From assembly GCA_016839425.1 (NCBI GenBank), contig JAEOUI010000086.1:1-5208 (forward strand): a DNA stretch of 5,208 bases, read 5' to 3'. Within the stretch, counting starts at the first letter, position 1. Each line of letters starts with the position of its first letter. The notes beneath the pieces are model-generated. The model saw nothing but the letters and a program-made list of their open reading frames with translations. It did no database searches and had not been told where the DNA came from. Source of the DNA: Promethearchaeota archaeon (GTDB lineage: Archaea > Asgardarchaeota > Lokiarchaeia > Sigynarchaeales > SOKP01). Made by a program: the position numbers and the translations under genes. This document shows positions 5,179-5,208 of this stretch, piece after piece.

Positions 5179-5208
5179 TTAACTATGCTTTTCTATGTTC
5201 TTAGTTTA

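Larger units (their letters stand above)
4834..5208. other. Mostly non-coding right-hand region
   Basis: These 375 bases hold no intact gene. On either strand I find only very short frames, such as a 13-codon ATG frame at 4885 or so. From left to right the region holds a poly-T tract (4851-4860), the DUF4386 promoter, an AT-rich inverted repeat (4971-5034), and, from about 5077, a stretch of higher G+C and coding-like content that lacks a start. The right edge may lie just outside or in the decayed end of another gene. Confidence 0.6.

Overview
The window is AT-rich (roughly one third G+C by eye) and looks like a chromosomal stretch from an archaeon. The supporting signs are BRE/TATA-like boxes about 25-30 bases upstream of several starts, very short predicted leaders, a single clear Shine-Dalgarno site (AGGTGA) inside an operon, and GTG starts. 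The protein set (two quinone-oxidoreductase-like dehydrogenases, a small flavodoxin, MsrA, a DUF4386 membrane protein and a membrane-anchored bacterial-PH-like protein) would fit an Asgard/Lokiarchaeia-type or methanogen-related genome. That placement is inference and was not tested. I see no mobile element, CRISPR array, tRNA or rRNA.

Layout from left to right. Bases 1-219 are the 3' end of a + strand gene that I cannot identify. It converges on msrA (- strand, about 292-801), a peptide methionine sulfoxide reductase that seems to lack resolving cysteines. A 166-base divergent spacer (802-967) separates msrA from a + strand gene (968-1642) for a two-helix membrane protein with a PH-like domain. 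That gene converges on a compact - strand operon read from right to left: MDR oxidoreductase A (3141-4097), then MDR oxidoreductase B (2167-3138), then flavodoxin (1696-2157). The genes abut or are 2 bases apart. Upstream of the operon lies a - strand DUF4386 six-helix membrane protein (4168-4833). The last 375 bases are mostly non-coding: they hold the DUF4386 promoter, an imperfect inverted repeat (4971-5034) and a short coding-like relic near the right edge.

Functionally, the centre of the window is a redox cluster. Two tandem-duplicated, zinc-free NAD(P)H oxidoreductases are cotranscribed with an FMN flavodoxin, and a methionine sulfoxide repair enzyme lies 0.9 kb away in its own unit. 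The duplicates differ at the residue that reads the cofactor's adenosine ribose, so they may have split cofactor preference. No strongly novel multi-gene system is visible. The points most worth checking are the operon's paralogue divergence, the one-Cys MsrA, the re-assigned flavodoxin start and the right-hand inverted repeat.
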